Positions 52,366-63,412 of a DNA stretch of 64,000 nucleotides are shown here, piece by piece. Position 1 is the first letter of the stretch. Each line of letters starts with the position of its first letter. Source of the DNA: an uncultured Rhodospirillaceae bacterium (lineage in GTDB: Bacteria; Pseudomonadota; Alphaproteobacteria; Reyranellales; Reyranellaceae); assembly GCA_945952105.1 (NCBI GenBank), contig CAMFGZ010000004.1, forward strand, positions 1 to 64,000. Reading direction: 5' to 3'. The notes under the pieces were generated by a model. The model searched no databases and was not told where the DNA came from. It was given only the letters and a program-made list of their open reading frames with translations. The position numbers were made by a program, and so were the translations under genes.

Positions 52366-53517
52366 TCAGGCCTGCGCGCCGACGACGCCGGCAGCCTTGA
52401 GTTCACCGATCTCCTTGGCCGAGAAGCCGCGCTCGCCCAGGATCTCGTCGGTGTGCTGGCCGCGCCTGGCGGCAGGACCCTTCACGGCTTCCTTGGTGCG
52501 CGAGAAGCGCGGCGCGGCGGCCGGCTGCGCGAAGCCGGCCACATCGACATAGGCGTTGCGCGCCCTGGCGTGGGCGTGCTGCGGCGCTTCCTTCATGGAG
52601 AGAACCGGTGCGAAGCAGATGTCCGTGCCTTCCATGATCGCGCACCATTCGTCGCGCGTCCTCGTCTTGAAGATGGCGCTCAGGCGGCTCTTGAGCTGCG
52701 CCCAGGCCTTGCGATCCATCTGCGCCGGCAGCGTTTCGCCCTTCAGGCCGGTCTTGTCGAGCAACAGCTCGTAGAATTGCGGCTCGATCGAGCCGATGCA
52801 GACGTGCTTGCCGTCCTTGGTCTCGTAGGTGCCGTAGAAGTGCGCACCGCCATCGAGCATGTTGCTCTCGCGGTCGTCGCTCCAGAGACCCGCGCCGGCC
52901 ATGCCGTAGATGCCGCCGAGCAGCAGGGCGGCGCCGTCGACCATCGCGGCGTCGACCACCTGGCCCTTGCCGGAGCGCTGGGCCTCGAGCAGGCCGCAGA
53001 CCATGCCGAAGGCCAGCAGCATGCCGCCGCCGCCGAAATCGCCCACCAGATTGAGCGGCGGCACGGGCTTGTCCTTGCCGCCGATCGCGTGTAGCGCGCC
53101 GGTCAGCGCGATGTAATTGATGTCGTGACCGGCCGCCTTGGCAAGCGGCCCGTCCTGGCCCCAGCCGGTCATGCGGCCGTAGACGAGCTTCGGATTGCGC
53201 GCGAGGCAGACGTCGGGTCCCAGGCCGAGGCGCTCCGCGACGCCGGGCCGGAACGGCTCGGTCATGCCGTCAGCCTTCTCGATCAGGCGCAGGACCACCT
53301 CGACGCCTTCCTTCTTCTGCAAGTCGACCGACACCGAGCGGCGGCTGCGATTGTGCACCGCGAACTTCGGGTCGGAGAGGCGGTCCATGACGTGCGCTTT
53401 CGTACGATCGACGCGAATGACGTCGGCGCCCATGTCGCCCAGCATCATCGAGCACATCGGTGCAGGGCCGATGCCGGCCAACTCGACGATCGTCAGTCCC
53501 GAGAGTGGACCCGCCAT
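52366..53517 (-). CDS. CaiB/BaiF family CoA-transferase, probable alpha-methylacyl-CoA racemase
   Basis: The protein has 383 residues with AGGAGGAAA before ATG 53517. ELAGIGPAPMCSMMLGDMGA, VYGRMTGWGQDGPLAKAAGH, the active-site GHDINYIALTGALHAIGG and LLAFGMVCGLLEAQRSGKGQ match Amacr/MCR enzymes. These epimerise 2-methylacyl-CoA in branched fatty-acid or sterol breakdown. The His-Asp pattern favours a racemase over a CoA-transferase. Confidence 0.92.
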   Translation of the reverse strand: MAGPLSGLTIVELAGIGPAPMCSMMLGDMGADVIRVDRTKAHVMDRLSDPKFAVHNRSRRSVSVDLQKKEGVEVVLRLIEKADGMTEPFRPGVAERLGLGPDVCLARNPKLVYGRMTGWGQDGPLAKAAGHDINYIALTGALHAIGGKDKPVPPLNLVGDFGGGGMLLAFGMVCGLLEAQRSGKGQVVDAAMVDGAALLLGGIYGMAGAGLWSDDRESNMLDGGAHFYGTYETKDGKHVCIGSIEPQFYELLLDKTGLKGETLPAQMDRKAWAQLKSRLSAIFKTRTRDEWCAIMEGTDICFAPVLSMKEAPQHAHARARNAYVDVAGFAQPAAAPRFSRTKEAVKGPAARRGQHTDEILGERGFSAKEIGELKAAGVVGAQA

Positions 53518-53642
53518 GATTTTCCTCCTGCAGAATGCGCGTTTCCTTGTCGGAACGATCGTAGCCGAAGGGTTCGGCGTTACAAAACCCGTCCCCCGGT
53601 CTAAAGTCCGCGCCGCGAGAGAGACGGTCGGAGGAAATCGGG

Positions 53643-55325
53643 ATGGGGTTGGGCCGCATTGTCGCTACGGCGGTGCTTGCGTTCGGCGTATCCGGCGGCG
53701 CATGGGCGCAGCAGGCGGAAGCGCCGCCGCCCAAGGAATACAGCCAGCAGTTCCTGGTGCAGGGATCGTGGTTCCATGGCGTGCACGGTCTCGCCTTCAA
53801 CAAGGACGACCAGCTCTTCGCCGGCTCGGTGATCGGCCAGACCCTCTACCGCGTGCAGGTGGATTCGGGTGAGGTCGACCGGGTCATCGATCCGCCGACC
53901 GGCATGGCCGACGACATCGCCTTCGCCGACGACGGCACCATGGCATGGACGGCGTTCCTGATCGGCAAGGTCTACATCCGCAAACCGAACGGCAAGACCA
54001 TCGAGGTCGCGCACGGCATGAGCGGGCCCAATTCGCTCGCATTCGGCAAGGATGGAAGGCTGTTCGTCTCCGAGGTCTTCCTCGGCGATGCGCTCTACGA
54101 GATCGACATCAAGAACGTCGACAAGCCGGACTTCAAGCCGTTCGCGCGCGGTGAGCTGCGCCGCATCGCCGAGAAGCTCGGCGGCCTCAACGGCTTTGAG
54201 GTCCACAAGGACGACGGCTTTCTCTACGGCCCGCTCTGGTTCAAGGGCGACATCGTCAAGGTGAACCTGGAGACCGGCGCGACGGACGTGATCGCCTCGG
54301 GCTTCAAGACGCCGGCCGCCGCCAACATAGATCCGCAGAACCGTGACAACGTCTATGTCGTCGATACCGGCACCGGCGGCATCTGGAGCGTGAGCCTCAC
54401 CAGCAAGGCCAAGAAGCTGGTCGCCTCGATGAAGCCCGGGCTCGACAATCTCGCCTTCGATTCGCGCGGGCGCCTGTTCGTCTCCTCGATGACGGACAAC
54501 GGCATCTACCTGGTCGACAAGCAGACTGGCGCCTGGCGTACCATCGTCGAGGGCAAGCTCGCGGTCCCGAGCGACCTCGCCGTCTCGACCGATGGCGGCA
54601 AGGACACGGTGCATGTCGCCGACGTGTTCAGCTATCGCACGGTCGATGGTGCCAATGGCGCGGTAACGGACGTGCTGCGCGTGCATGGCGAGACGCATGC
54701 CTATCCGATCGGCCTCTCGATCGGACCGAAGAACGTGCTGCTCACGAGCTGGTTCTCGAACACCGTGGAGAAAGTCGACCGCAAAACCGGCAAGCTGACG
54801 GCGACGCTGGGCGAGTTCGCGGCGCCCGTCGATGCGGTGGAGTTCGCCGACGGCACGATGTACGTGGCGGAGCTGGCGAGCGGCAACCTCGTCAAGGTGA
54901 GCCCCGACGGCAAGGAGCGCAGCATCGTCGTGAAGGAGCTGCGCGGTCCGGTCGCGATGGCGCATGGGCCGGGTTCGCTGGTCTACATCACCGAGATCTC
55001 GGCCGGCGCGGTCAGCCAGATCGATGTCGCCACGGGTGCGCGCAAGGTGGTCGCCGACAATCTCGCCGGCCCCGAGGGCATCGATCTCGGTCCGGATGGA
55101 CGTCTCTATGTGGCCGAAGTCGGACAGAAGCGCGTCGTCGCCATCGATCCGGCGACCGGCGCGAAGACCGTGATCGCTTCGAACCTCGACATCGGCCTGG
55201 CGCCGTTCCCCGGTGGTCCGCCGGCGCTGGTCCCCACGGGCGTCGCGGTCGGTCGCACCGGCATCGTCTATGTCAGCGCCGACATCCGGAACTCGCTCTA
55301 CAAGTTGACCCCGCCCTCACCGTAA
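53643..55325 (+). CDS. Exported SMP-30/NHL-type beta-propeller protein
   Basis: The protein has 560 residues with GGAGGAAA before ATG 53643. Signal peptide about 1-22 (FGVSGGAWAQQ). At least ten strand repeats follow of the kind LAFNKDDQLFAGSVIGQTLY, LAFGKDGRLFVSEVF and LAFDSRGRLFVSSMTDNGIY, giving two propeller-like halves as in the gluconolactonase/SMP-30 superfamily. The substrate is unknown. An MBL-fold gene follows at once. Confidence 0.85.
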   Translation: MGLGRIVATAVLAFGVSGGAWAQQAEAPPPKEYSQQFLVQGSWFHGVHGLAFNKDDQLFAGSVIGQTLYRVQVDSGEVDRVIDPPTGMADDIAFADDGTMAWTAFLIGKVYIRKPNGKTIEVAHGMSGPNSLAFGKDGRLFVSEVFLGDALYEIDIKNVDKPDFKPFARGELRRIAEKLGGLNGFEVHKDDGFLYGPLWFKGDIVKVNLETGATDVIASGFKTPAAANIDPQNRDNVYVVDTGTGGIWSVSLTSKAKKLVASMKPGLDNLAFDSRGRLFVSSMTDNGIYLVDKQTGAWRTIVEGKLAVPSDLAVSTDGGKDTVHVADVFSYRTVDGANGAVTDVLRVHGETHAYPIGLSIGPKNVLLTSWFSNTVEKVDRKTGKLTATLGEFAAPVDAVEFADGTMYVAELASGNLVKVSPDGKERSIVVKELRGPVAMAHGPGSLVYITEISAGAVSQIDVATGARKVVADNLAGPEGIDLGPDGRLYVAEVGQKRVVAIDPATGAKTVIASNLDIGLAPFPGGPPALVPTGVAVGRTGIVYVSADIRNSLYKLTPPSP

Positions 55326-55335
55326 GAGCATCGTG

Positions 55336-56226
55336 ATGCCCGGCATTCCTTTCATCAGGGATTTCAAGTTCGACTACGGCACCGCCATGGAGGTGACGCC
55401 GCTGATCCGGCGGGTCGTGGCCAACAATCCGAACCCCTTCACCTTCAAGGGCACCGGCACCTACATCATCGGCCATGGCAACGTGGCGGTGGTCGATCCC
55501 GGTCCGGATCAGCAGGAACATATCGACGCCGTGCTGCGTGCTCTGCGCGGCGAGACGGTGACGCACATCCTGGTGACGCACACTCATATCGATCATGTGC
55601 CGGCGACGCCGGCGCTCGCCCGGGCGACCGGTGCCAAGGTCTACAGCTACGGCCCGCATCCGACGCCCGAAGGCGTCACGACGGAGCAGGAGGGCGACTT
55701 CTCCTTCGCGCCCGACGTGAAGCTGAACGACGGCGACGTGATCGAGGGCGACGGCTGGAACGTCGAGGCGGTCTATACGCCGGGGCACATCTCCAACCAT
55801 CTCTGCTTCGCGGTGAAGGAAGACAAGGCGCTGCTCTCGGGCGACCATGTCATGGGCTGGTCGACGGCGGTGATCTCACCACCCGACGGCAACATGGCCG
55901 ACTACTTCGCCTCTTTGCGCAAGCTGCTGCCGCGCGACGAGAGCCTCTATATCCCGACGCATGGCGCGGAGATCCGCGATCCCAATCCGTTCGTCCAGGC
56001 CTACATCGAACATCGCCTGGGGCGCGAGGCGCAGATCATCGCGCGGCTCAAGGATGGGCCGCAGACCATCCCGCAGATGGTCGCGAAGAACTATGCCGAC
56101 ACGCCGGTCCACCTGCATCCGGCGGCCGGCCGCTCGATGCTGGCCCATCTGGTCCAGATGGTGAAAGACGGCCGGGTGAAGACCGAGGATGGCCGCGCCG
56201 CGATCGACAGCGTCTATAGACTCTAG
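55336..56226 (+). CDS. Metallo-beta-lactamase-fold hydrolase (LACTB2/glyoxalase II-like)
   Basis: The protein has 296 residues from ATG 55336 (GTG 55333 also possible). Zinc ligands: LVTHTHIDHVPATPAL, YTPGHISNHLCF, LLSGDHVMGW and the late YIPTHGAEI. A C-terminal winged-helix-like part (PQTIPQMVAKNYADTPVHLH) is as in LACTB2 nucleases or hydrolases. The substrate is unknown. It lies ten bases after the propeller gene and 11 before an SDR gene, suggesting one operon. Confidence 0.9.
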   Translation: MPGIPFIRDFKFDYGTAMEVTPLIRRVVANNPNPFTFKGTGTYIIGHGNVAVVDPGPDQQEHIDAVLRALRGETVTHILVTHTHIDHVPATPALARATGAKVYSYGPHPTPEGVTTEQEGDFSFAPDVKLNDGDVIEGDGWNVEAVYTPGHISNHLCFAVKEDKALLSGDHVMGWSTAVISPPDGNMADYFASLRKLLPRDESLYIPTHGAEIRDPNPFVQAYIEHRLGREAQIIARLKDGPQTIPQMVAKNYADTPVHLHPAAGRSMLAHLVQMVKDGRVKTEDGRAAIDSVYRL

Positions 56227-56237
56227 AGGGACGACGA

Positions 56238-57011
56238 ATGGACCTGAAGCTTTCGGGCAAGACCGTGCTCGTCACCGGCGGCAGCCGCGGCATCGGCTTC
56301 GCCTGCGCCATGGGATTCGCGGCCGAGGGCTGCACCGTCCATATCGCTTCGCGCTCGAAGGAGTCGCTCGAATCCGCGCGGGAAAAGATCCGGGCACGCC
56401 ACAACGTGCCGGTCGAGATCCATCCAGCCGACTTCTCCAACGGCGACACGGCACGCAGCATCGTCGAGGCGGTCGGCCATGCCGACATCCTGGTCAACAA
56501 TGCCGGCGCCATCCCGCAGGGAGACATCTTCGGCATGACCGAGCCCAAGTGGCGTGAGGCCTGGGACCTCAAGGTGTTCGGCTACATCAACGCCACGCGC
56601 GCCATGCTGGAGAAGATGTACGCCCGCAAGGCGGGCGTGGTCGTGAACGTGATCGGCCTCGCCGGCGAGAGCTTCAATTACGACTATGTTGCGGGCACGA
56701 TGGGCAATGCCGGCATCATGGCCTTCACCCGCGCGGTAGGCTCGAAGAGCGTCGATCACGGCGTGCGCGTGGTGGGAATCAATCCGCCGGCCACCCGCAC
56801 CGACCGCATGCTGACGCGGCTGCGCAACGTGGCCGAGCAGAAGTTCGGCGATCCCGAGCGCTGGCCAGAACTCACGAAGCACATGCCGTTCGGCCGCGCC
56901 GCCGAACCCGACGAGGTGGCCGACCTCGCCGTCTTCCTGGCCTCCGAGCGCGCCAGCTACATCAGCGGCGTGGTCATGACCCTCGACGGCGGCCAGGCGG
57001 CGCGGCACTAG
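56238..57011 (+). CDS. Short-chain dehydrogenase-fold protein without the usual catalytic residues
   Basis: The protein has 257 residues. The cofactor site is intact (VLVTGGSRGIGFACAMGFAA and ILVNNAGAIP). In the catalytic segment, NVIGLAGESFNYDYVAGTMG then NAGIMAFTRAVG, the position of the usual Lys is Asn157 and there is no Tyr four residues before it. The normal Ser is Gly. The pattern looks conserved in a subgroup, so these enzymes may use another mechanism or bind cofactor for a different purpose. The C terminus (YISGVVMTLDGGQ) is normal. Confidence 0.88.
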   Translation: MDLKLSGKTVLVTGGSRGIGFACAMGFAAEGCTVHIASRSKESLESAREKIRARHNVPVEIHPADFSNGDTARSIVEAVGHADILVNNAGAIPQGDIFGMTEPKWREAWDLKVFGYINATRAMLEKMYARKAGVVVNVIGLAGESFNYDYVAGTMGNAGIMAFTRAVGSKSVDHGVRVVGINPPATRTDRMLTRLRNVAEQKFGDPERWPELTKHMPFGRAAEPDEVADLAVFLASERASYISGVVMTLDGGQAARH

Positions 57012-57014
57012 AGC

Positions 57015-57130
57015 CTCGCATTCCTCCCATTCAAATGGGGAGGTCGCCCGCGGGGCCGGAGGGGTCATGACCCCATCGCCCTCGTAAGATGAGGGCACTT
57101 TCCCTTTGCAGAGCCTGCAAAAGGGGAGGA
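57015..57130. repeat. Dispersed intergenic repeat, family C (copy 2)
   Basis: TTCCTCCCATTCAAATGGGG with AGG makes a hairpin. GGAGGGGTCATGACCCCATC is a second palindrome, and CCCTCGTAAGATGAGGG and CCCTTTGCAGAGCCTGCAAA add two more. It shares the first two elements with copy 1 at 35432-35518. It lies between two convergent genes. Confidence 0.65.
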
Positions 57131-57133
57131 GCC

Positions 57134-57490
57134 TTAATAGACCTGGCGCATCACCTGGGCGGCGAAACCGTCGACGGCCGACTTCTTCTGCGCTTCGCTC
57201 AGCTTGGTATTCGCCGCCACCGCCGGGCAGTAGGCGGTGACCAGATAGTTCACCAGCTCGGCGCTTTCGACGCCGGGATAGCGGATGCGGAGGTCTGCGG
57301 TAGCCGACGCGATGGCGTTGAACGTGTCGCCGCCCGTGAGCTGCTTGCCGACCGCCGCCATCTGCGCCGGCGTCTCCTTCAGGATCCCGGGCTTTGCCGT
57401 CGGCTGGGGCTTCGGGCAGTCGAGTGCCATCGCGGGGAAAGCCGAAGCGGCGAGCAGGGCGGCGGCAACCAGAGGGGCAAGGCGAAGCAT
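57134..57490 (-). CDS. Small exported hypothetical protein
   Basis: The protein has 118 residues. Signal peptide 1-23 (VAAALLAASAFPAMA), two cysteines in the mature part (LDCPKPQ and AYCPAVAAN) that may pair, and a helical body with LVNYLVTAYCPAVAANTKLS. I do not recognise the family. The minus-strand small membrane protein gene lies just upstream. Confidence 0.75.
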   Translation of the reverse strand: MLRLAPLVAAALLAASAFPAMALDCPKPQPTAKPGILKETPAQMAAVGKQLTGGDTFNAIASATADLRIRYPGVESAELVNYLVTAYCPAVAANTKLSEAQKKSAVDGFAAQVMRQVY

Positions 57491-57554
57491 GATCGGTCTC
57501 CCGTGAAGATATCCGGGAAAGCGATAGCAAAATGCGTTTCAATAGTCCCTTGGA

Positions 57555-57764
57555 TTAGACGCGCTGGGCGACGATCCGCGTCGGGGCCGTCTGCGGTGAG
57601 GAACTGGGGAAGGAATGGTCGGCAACGGTCACCGTTGCCAGCAGGATCAGCAGCCCGCCCGCCAGCGTCGTCGGCCCGTAGCCCCAGCCGGCACTGTGCC
57701 GCCAGCAGGGATAGGCCAGTACGGCCCCGGTCGCCAGCAGCAGGGCGAGGCTCAATCCCAGCAT
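57555..57764 (-). CDS. Small membrane protein, DUF3309-like
   Basis: The protein has 69 residues with AAGGGGAATTGG directly before ATG 57764, a strong ribosome-binding site. Two hydrophobic helices (LGLSLALLLATGAVLAYPCW and TLAGGLLILLATVTVA) flank HSAGWGYGPT, the conserved turn of small DUF3309 proteins. The polar C-terminal tail is longer than usual. The function is unknown. Confidence 0.65.
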   Translation of the reverse strand: MLGLSLALLLATGAVLAYPCWRHSAGWGYGPTTLAGGLLILLATVTVADHSFPSSSPQTAPTRIVAQRV

Positions 57765-57920
57765 CCAATTCCCCTTTATCGTTGGTCGAAGAACGAGCAC
57801 GAAGAGTGCGGGTTCCGTCGTCGGAGCATCATTTTCCGTACGGTTGCGCGAAGCCGGCCGTCCCCAGCGACGGCGTTCCACATGGTCGCAGGCCCGGCAG
57901 CGAGAGTAGGTTGCGGCCGA

Positions 57921-59741
<1,821 letters not shown>

Positions 59742-59856
59742 CGTCGGGCGTTGCAGGGAACTTCACCCCTTCTCCTTTCGTTTTGAAGGCGCCTTCGCCC
59801 ACGAACGGGCGAGACCGTATGTCCATCTGCGGGCAGGCACGGATCGGAGAGGGATC

Positions 59857-61347
59857 ATGAGCGCCGAGGCGGGAAAATCGAAGGATCGAACCGGCGTCCC
59901 CGGTCTGGACGACATTCTCCTGGGCGGGCTCTCCAAGGGACGCGTCTTCCTGCTCGAGGGCAGCCCTGGCACCGGCAAGACGACGATTGCGCTGCGGTTT
60001 CTGCTCGAAGGCGCTCGCGAGGGGCAGCGGGGACTTTATGTCACGCTGTCCGAGACCGAGAAGGAGTTGAGGCATACGGCCGAGGCTCACGGCTGGTCTC
60101 TGGGAGACAAGACGGAGATATTTGAAGTCGTGCCGCCGGAAAGCCTGCTCGATGCCGACCAGCAGCAGAGCTTGCTCTACTCTTCCGATCTCGAACTTGG
60201 TGAGACGGTAAGGCTGATCTTCCAGGCCGTCGAACGCAGCAAGGCCCAGCGGGTCGTGCTCGATTCACTTTCGGAGATCCGCTTGCTGGCCCAAAGCTCA
60301 CTGCGCTATCGCCGGCAGATTTTGGCGCTCAAACATTACTTTGCGCGGCATGGCGCAACGGTGCTCATGCTCGACGACCTTACGACGGACGTGCTCGACA
60401 AGACGGTGCACAGCGTCGCGCATGGCGTCATCCGGCTGGAAGAGCTGACGCCGAACTATGGCGCCGAACGGCGTCGCCTGCGCGTGGTGAAGTATCGTGC
60501 CCAGGGATTCCGCGGCGGCTACCACGACTTCGTCATCAGGGCCGATGGCGCCCGTGTGTTTCCCCGTCTCGTCGCAGCGGAATACAAGAGCGACTTCCAG
60601 CGTGCCCGGATCGGGACCGGTATTCCGGCGTTCGATGGTCTGCTGGGCGGGGGTATAGAGCAGGGGTCGAGCACGCTGCTTGTTGGCCCGGCCGGGTCCG
60701 GAAAGACGACGCTGGCCTGGCAGTTCGTGGCCGAGGCCGTTCGCAAGGGCGATAAGGCGGCGATGTTCATCTTCGACGAGGAGATAGGTCTGCTGTTCGA
60801 ACGGGCAAGGCCGCTCGGCTTCGACTTCGCCGCCATGCAGGCGACGGGCCGACTGATTGTAACGCAGCTCGACGCAGCGGAAGTTTCGCCGGGGGAGTTC
60901 GCCCATGATGTTCGAATGTCCGCCAACGATCCGGCGGTGAAGACGATCCTCATAGACAGCCTGAACGGCTATCAGGCCGCGATGCCTGAAGAAAATTCGC
61001 TCATTCTTCACATGCACGAGCTCATCCAGTATCTGAATCGAACCGGCGTCTCGACATTCGTCACGGTGGCGCAGCAGGGCATTCTCGGCGACATGAGATC
61101 CCCACTCGACCTTACATATATTGCGGACGCGGTAATCCTCCTTCGCTATTTCGAGGCCGACGGCGCGGTCCGGCGGGCGCTGTCCGTCATCAAGAAGCGC
61201 GGCGGCAGGCACGAGGAGACGATCCGGGAATTCTGGATCGACGGCGGACTCCATATAGGCGAACCCTTGACCGACTTCAGGGGCGTTCTTCGCGGCACGC
61301 CCTCGCTCCCTGACGATCGTTCGCCCGGTCGCCCGATGCCCGGATGA
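59857..61347 (+). CDS. Dual-domain KaiC-like ATPase
   Basis: The protein has 496 residues with GGAGAGGG before ATG 59857. Two RecA-fold domains are fused: Walker A GSPGTGKT (35-42) with VVLDSLSEIR, and GPAGSGKT (277-284) with ILIDSLNGYQ, and the start of each domain reads RTGVPGLDDILLGG or GTGIPAFDGLLGGG. No KaiA or KaiB is present. In alphaproteobacteria such KaiC-like proteins are often beside histidine kinases and may act in stress signalling rather than a clock. The hybrid kinase gene begins nine bases after the stop. Confidence 0.93.
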   Translation: MSAEAGKSKDRTGVPGLDDILLGGLSKGRVFLLEGSPGTGKTTIALRFLLEGAREGQRGLYVTLSETEKELRHTAEAHGWSLGDKTEIFEVVPPESLLDADQQQSLLYSSDLELGETVRLIFQAVERSKAQRVVLDSLSEIRLLAQSSLRYRRQILALKHYFARHGATVLMLDDLTTDVLDKTVHSVAHGVIRLEELTPNYGAERRRLRVVKYRAQGFRGGYHDFVIRADGARVFPRLVAAEYKSDFQRARIGTGIPAFDGLLGGGIEQGSSTLLVGPAGSGKTTLAWQFVAEAVRKGDKAAMFIFDEEIGLLFERARPLGFDFAAMQATGRLIVTQLDAAEVSPGEFAHDVRMSANDPAVKTILIDSLNGYQAAMPEENSLILHMHELIQYLNRTGVSTFVTVAQQGILGDMRSPLDLTYIADAVILLRYFEADGAVRRALSVIKKRGGRHEETIREFWIDGGLHIGEPLTDFRGVLRGTPSLPDDRSPGRPMPG

Positions 61348-61356
61348 TGAAACCCG

Positions 61357-63405
61357 ATGATGAAAAGCGAGCGGCCGGAACGACCTCTCAAAGCGCTCGT
61401 CCTTGCTCCGCGGGGTCGCGACGCTGCCGTGGCATGCTCGCTGATCGAGCAGACTGGCGTTGCCAGCCTCGCGTGTGCGGATCTTACGGCCGTCGTCGAT
61501 GTTCTCGACGAGAACGTCGCTTTCCTTCTGATGACGGAAGAAGCGATTCGAGGCGCGGACCTCAAGCCGCTGTCCGGTTGGTTGGCCGACCAGCCACCCT
61601 GGTCCGATCTGCCGTTCCTTCTGGTGACCGACCATGGCGGGGGCCCCGAGCGTAACCCGATTGCGTCGCGCTGGCTGGAGACGCTGGGCAACGTCTCGTT
61701 CATCGAGCGGCCCTTTCACCCCACGACACTTCTGAGCGTCGCTCGTGCGGCGGTAAAGGGACGGCGACGGCAGCACGACACGCGCCGCCTCCTGGCCAAT
61801 CTCAGCGAAAGCGACCAGCGCCTGCGCACGGCCCTGCATGCCGGCCGGTTGGGCGCCTGGGAGTTCGATTTCACGACCTCGCAACTCACCATTGCCCCCG
61901 AGGGCAAGGCGATCCTGGGATTTGCCGCCGGGGAGGATGTGGGACTCGACGAGATGATGCGTGGATTGGCCGTCGATGATCATGTCGGCGTACTGAAAGC
62001 GCTCGGCCACAGCCTGGCCTCCGGTCAGGACTTTGCCGTCGACGTTCGCTTCAGGCGACCCGACGGCAGGATCGTCTGGCTGGATGTGCGTGCACGACTG
62101 GTTCGGGACGCCCAGCGCGCCCCGCGGCGCTTCGTCGGTCTCGCCTCTGACATCACCGTGCGCAAGACGGCCGAAGCGACGCTTCAGGACCTGAATGAGC
62201 AACTGGAAAAGCGCGTCGAGGAGCGGACGGCGCAGCTTCGCGGCGCACATGACGAGTTGGTGTCGCAGATCGCCGAGCGTGAGCGCACCGAGGCGCAGCT
62301 TCGCCAGATGCAGAAGCTCGAATCGATCGGCCAGCTCACCGGCGGCGTCGCGCACGATTTCAACAATCTTCTGACGGCGGTGATCGGCAACCTTGAACTG
62401 TTGCGTAAGCGCGTGCCGCCCAACCCGTCCAGCGACAGGCTCATCGACGGCGCCATGCAGGGCGCACAACGCGGCGCCGCGCTGACGCAGCGCCTGCTGG
62501 CCTTCGCCCGCCACCAGGCGCTCGATGCGCGGCCGGTCGATCTGGCCGAGCTGGTGCGCGGCATGGACGACCTGCTGCGCCGATCGATCGGGCCCTCGAT
62601 TGCGATCGTGCAGGACTTTCCGCCCGGCATTCCGCCGGCCCATGTCGATGCAAACCAGGTCGAACTTGCCTTGCTCAACCTCGCGGTCAACAGCCGCGAT
62701 GCCATGCCGGAAGGCGGCACTCTCACCCTGGCGCTCGATGTCGCCGTCACGGGAACGGTGGGAGATCTCGCCGCCGGCCGCTACGTGAGGCTCACCGTAT
62801 CGGACACCGGCTCGGGTATGGACGACGAAACGCTTCGCAAGGCGATCGAGCCGTTCTTCTCGACCAAGGAAGTCGGCAAGGGAACCGGGCTCGGCCTGTC
62901 GATGATCCACGGCCTCGCCCAGCAGCTCAAGGGCGCCTTGCGCCTCTTCAGTACGCCCGGTCGCGGCACGCGGGCGGAACTATGGTTGCCGGTCGCCGCG
63001 GGAGCCGCGGAGGTCGTCGCGCCCGAAGCCTCGGTGGATGCACCTGGAATCAAGCGTCGGGCGACGTTGCTGTTCGTCGACGACGACTCCCTCATCAGCC
63101 TCAGCACGACGTCGTTGCTGGAGGATCTGGGGCATACTGTCGTCGCGGCGACTTCGGGGCCGGAAGCGCTCGACGTGCTGCGCACGGGCAGGCCCATCGA
63201 CATGATGATCACCGACTATGCCATGCCCGGCATGACCGGCCTGCAGCTCGCCGAGGAAGCGCGCGCCCTGCGGCCGGGCCTGCCAATCCTGCTGGCAACC
63301 GGTTATGCGGACCTGCCGACGAAGAGCGGTTTCGAACTGCCCCGCCTCAACAAGCCCTATCAGCAGGCGCAGCTCGCCGAGCAGATCCAGGGCCTGCTCG
63401 GCTGA
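61357..63405 (+). CDS. Hybrid sensor histidine kinase
   Basis: The protein has 682 residues. Domain order: degenerate receiver-like N terminus (about 10-130), PAS sensor (about 155-270), a coiled coil (LNEQLEKRVEERTAQLRGAH), HisKA with phosphoacceptor His333 in GGVAHDFNNLL, HATPase with LLNLAVNSRDAMPEGG (N box) and GTGLGLSMIHG, then a C-terminal receiver with FVDDDSLIS and the phosphorylation site ITDYAMPGMTG. There is no transmembrane segment, so sensing is cytoplasmic. It probably works with the KaiC-like ATPase encoded just upstream. Confidence 0.94.
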   Translation: MMKSERPERPLKALVLAPRGRDAAVACSLIEQTGVASLACADLTAVVDVLDENVAFLLMTEEAIRGADLKPLSGWLADQPPWSDLPFLLVTDHGGGPERNPIASRWLETLGNVSFIERPFHPTTLLSVARAAVKGRRRQHDTRRLLANLSESDQRLRTALHAGRLGAWEFDFTTSQLTIAPEGKAILGFAAGEDVGLDEMMRGLAVDDHVGVLKALGHSLASGQDFAVDVRFRRPDGRIVWLDVRARLVRDAQRAPRRFVGLASDITVRKTAEATLQDLNEQLEKRVEERTAQLRGAHDELVSQIAERERTEAQLRQMQKLESIGQLTGGVAHDFNNLLTAVIGNLELLRKRVPPNPSSDRLIDGAMQGAQRGAALTQRLLAFARHQALDARPVDLAELVRGMDDLLRRSIGPSIAIVQDFPPGIPPAHVDANQVELALLNLAVNSRDAMPEGGTLTLALDVAVTGTVGDLAAGRYVRLTVSDTGSGMDDETLRKAIEPFFSTKEVGKGTGLGLSMIHGLAQQLKGALRLFSTPGRGTRAELWLPVAAGAAEVVAPEASVDAPGIKRRATLLFVDDDSLISLSTTSLLEDLGHTVVAATSGPEALDVLRTGRPIDMMITDYAMPGMTGLQLAEEARALRPGLPILLATGYADLPTKSGFELPRLNKPYQQAQLAEQIQGLLG

Positions 63406-63412
63406 TTTTTTG

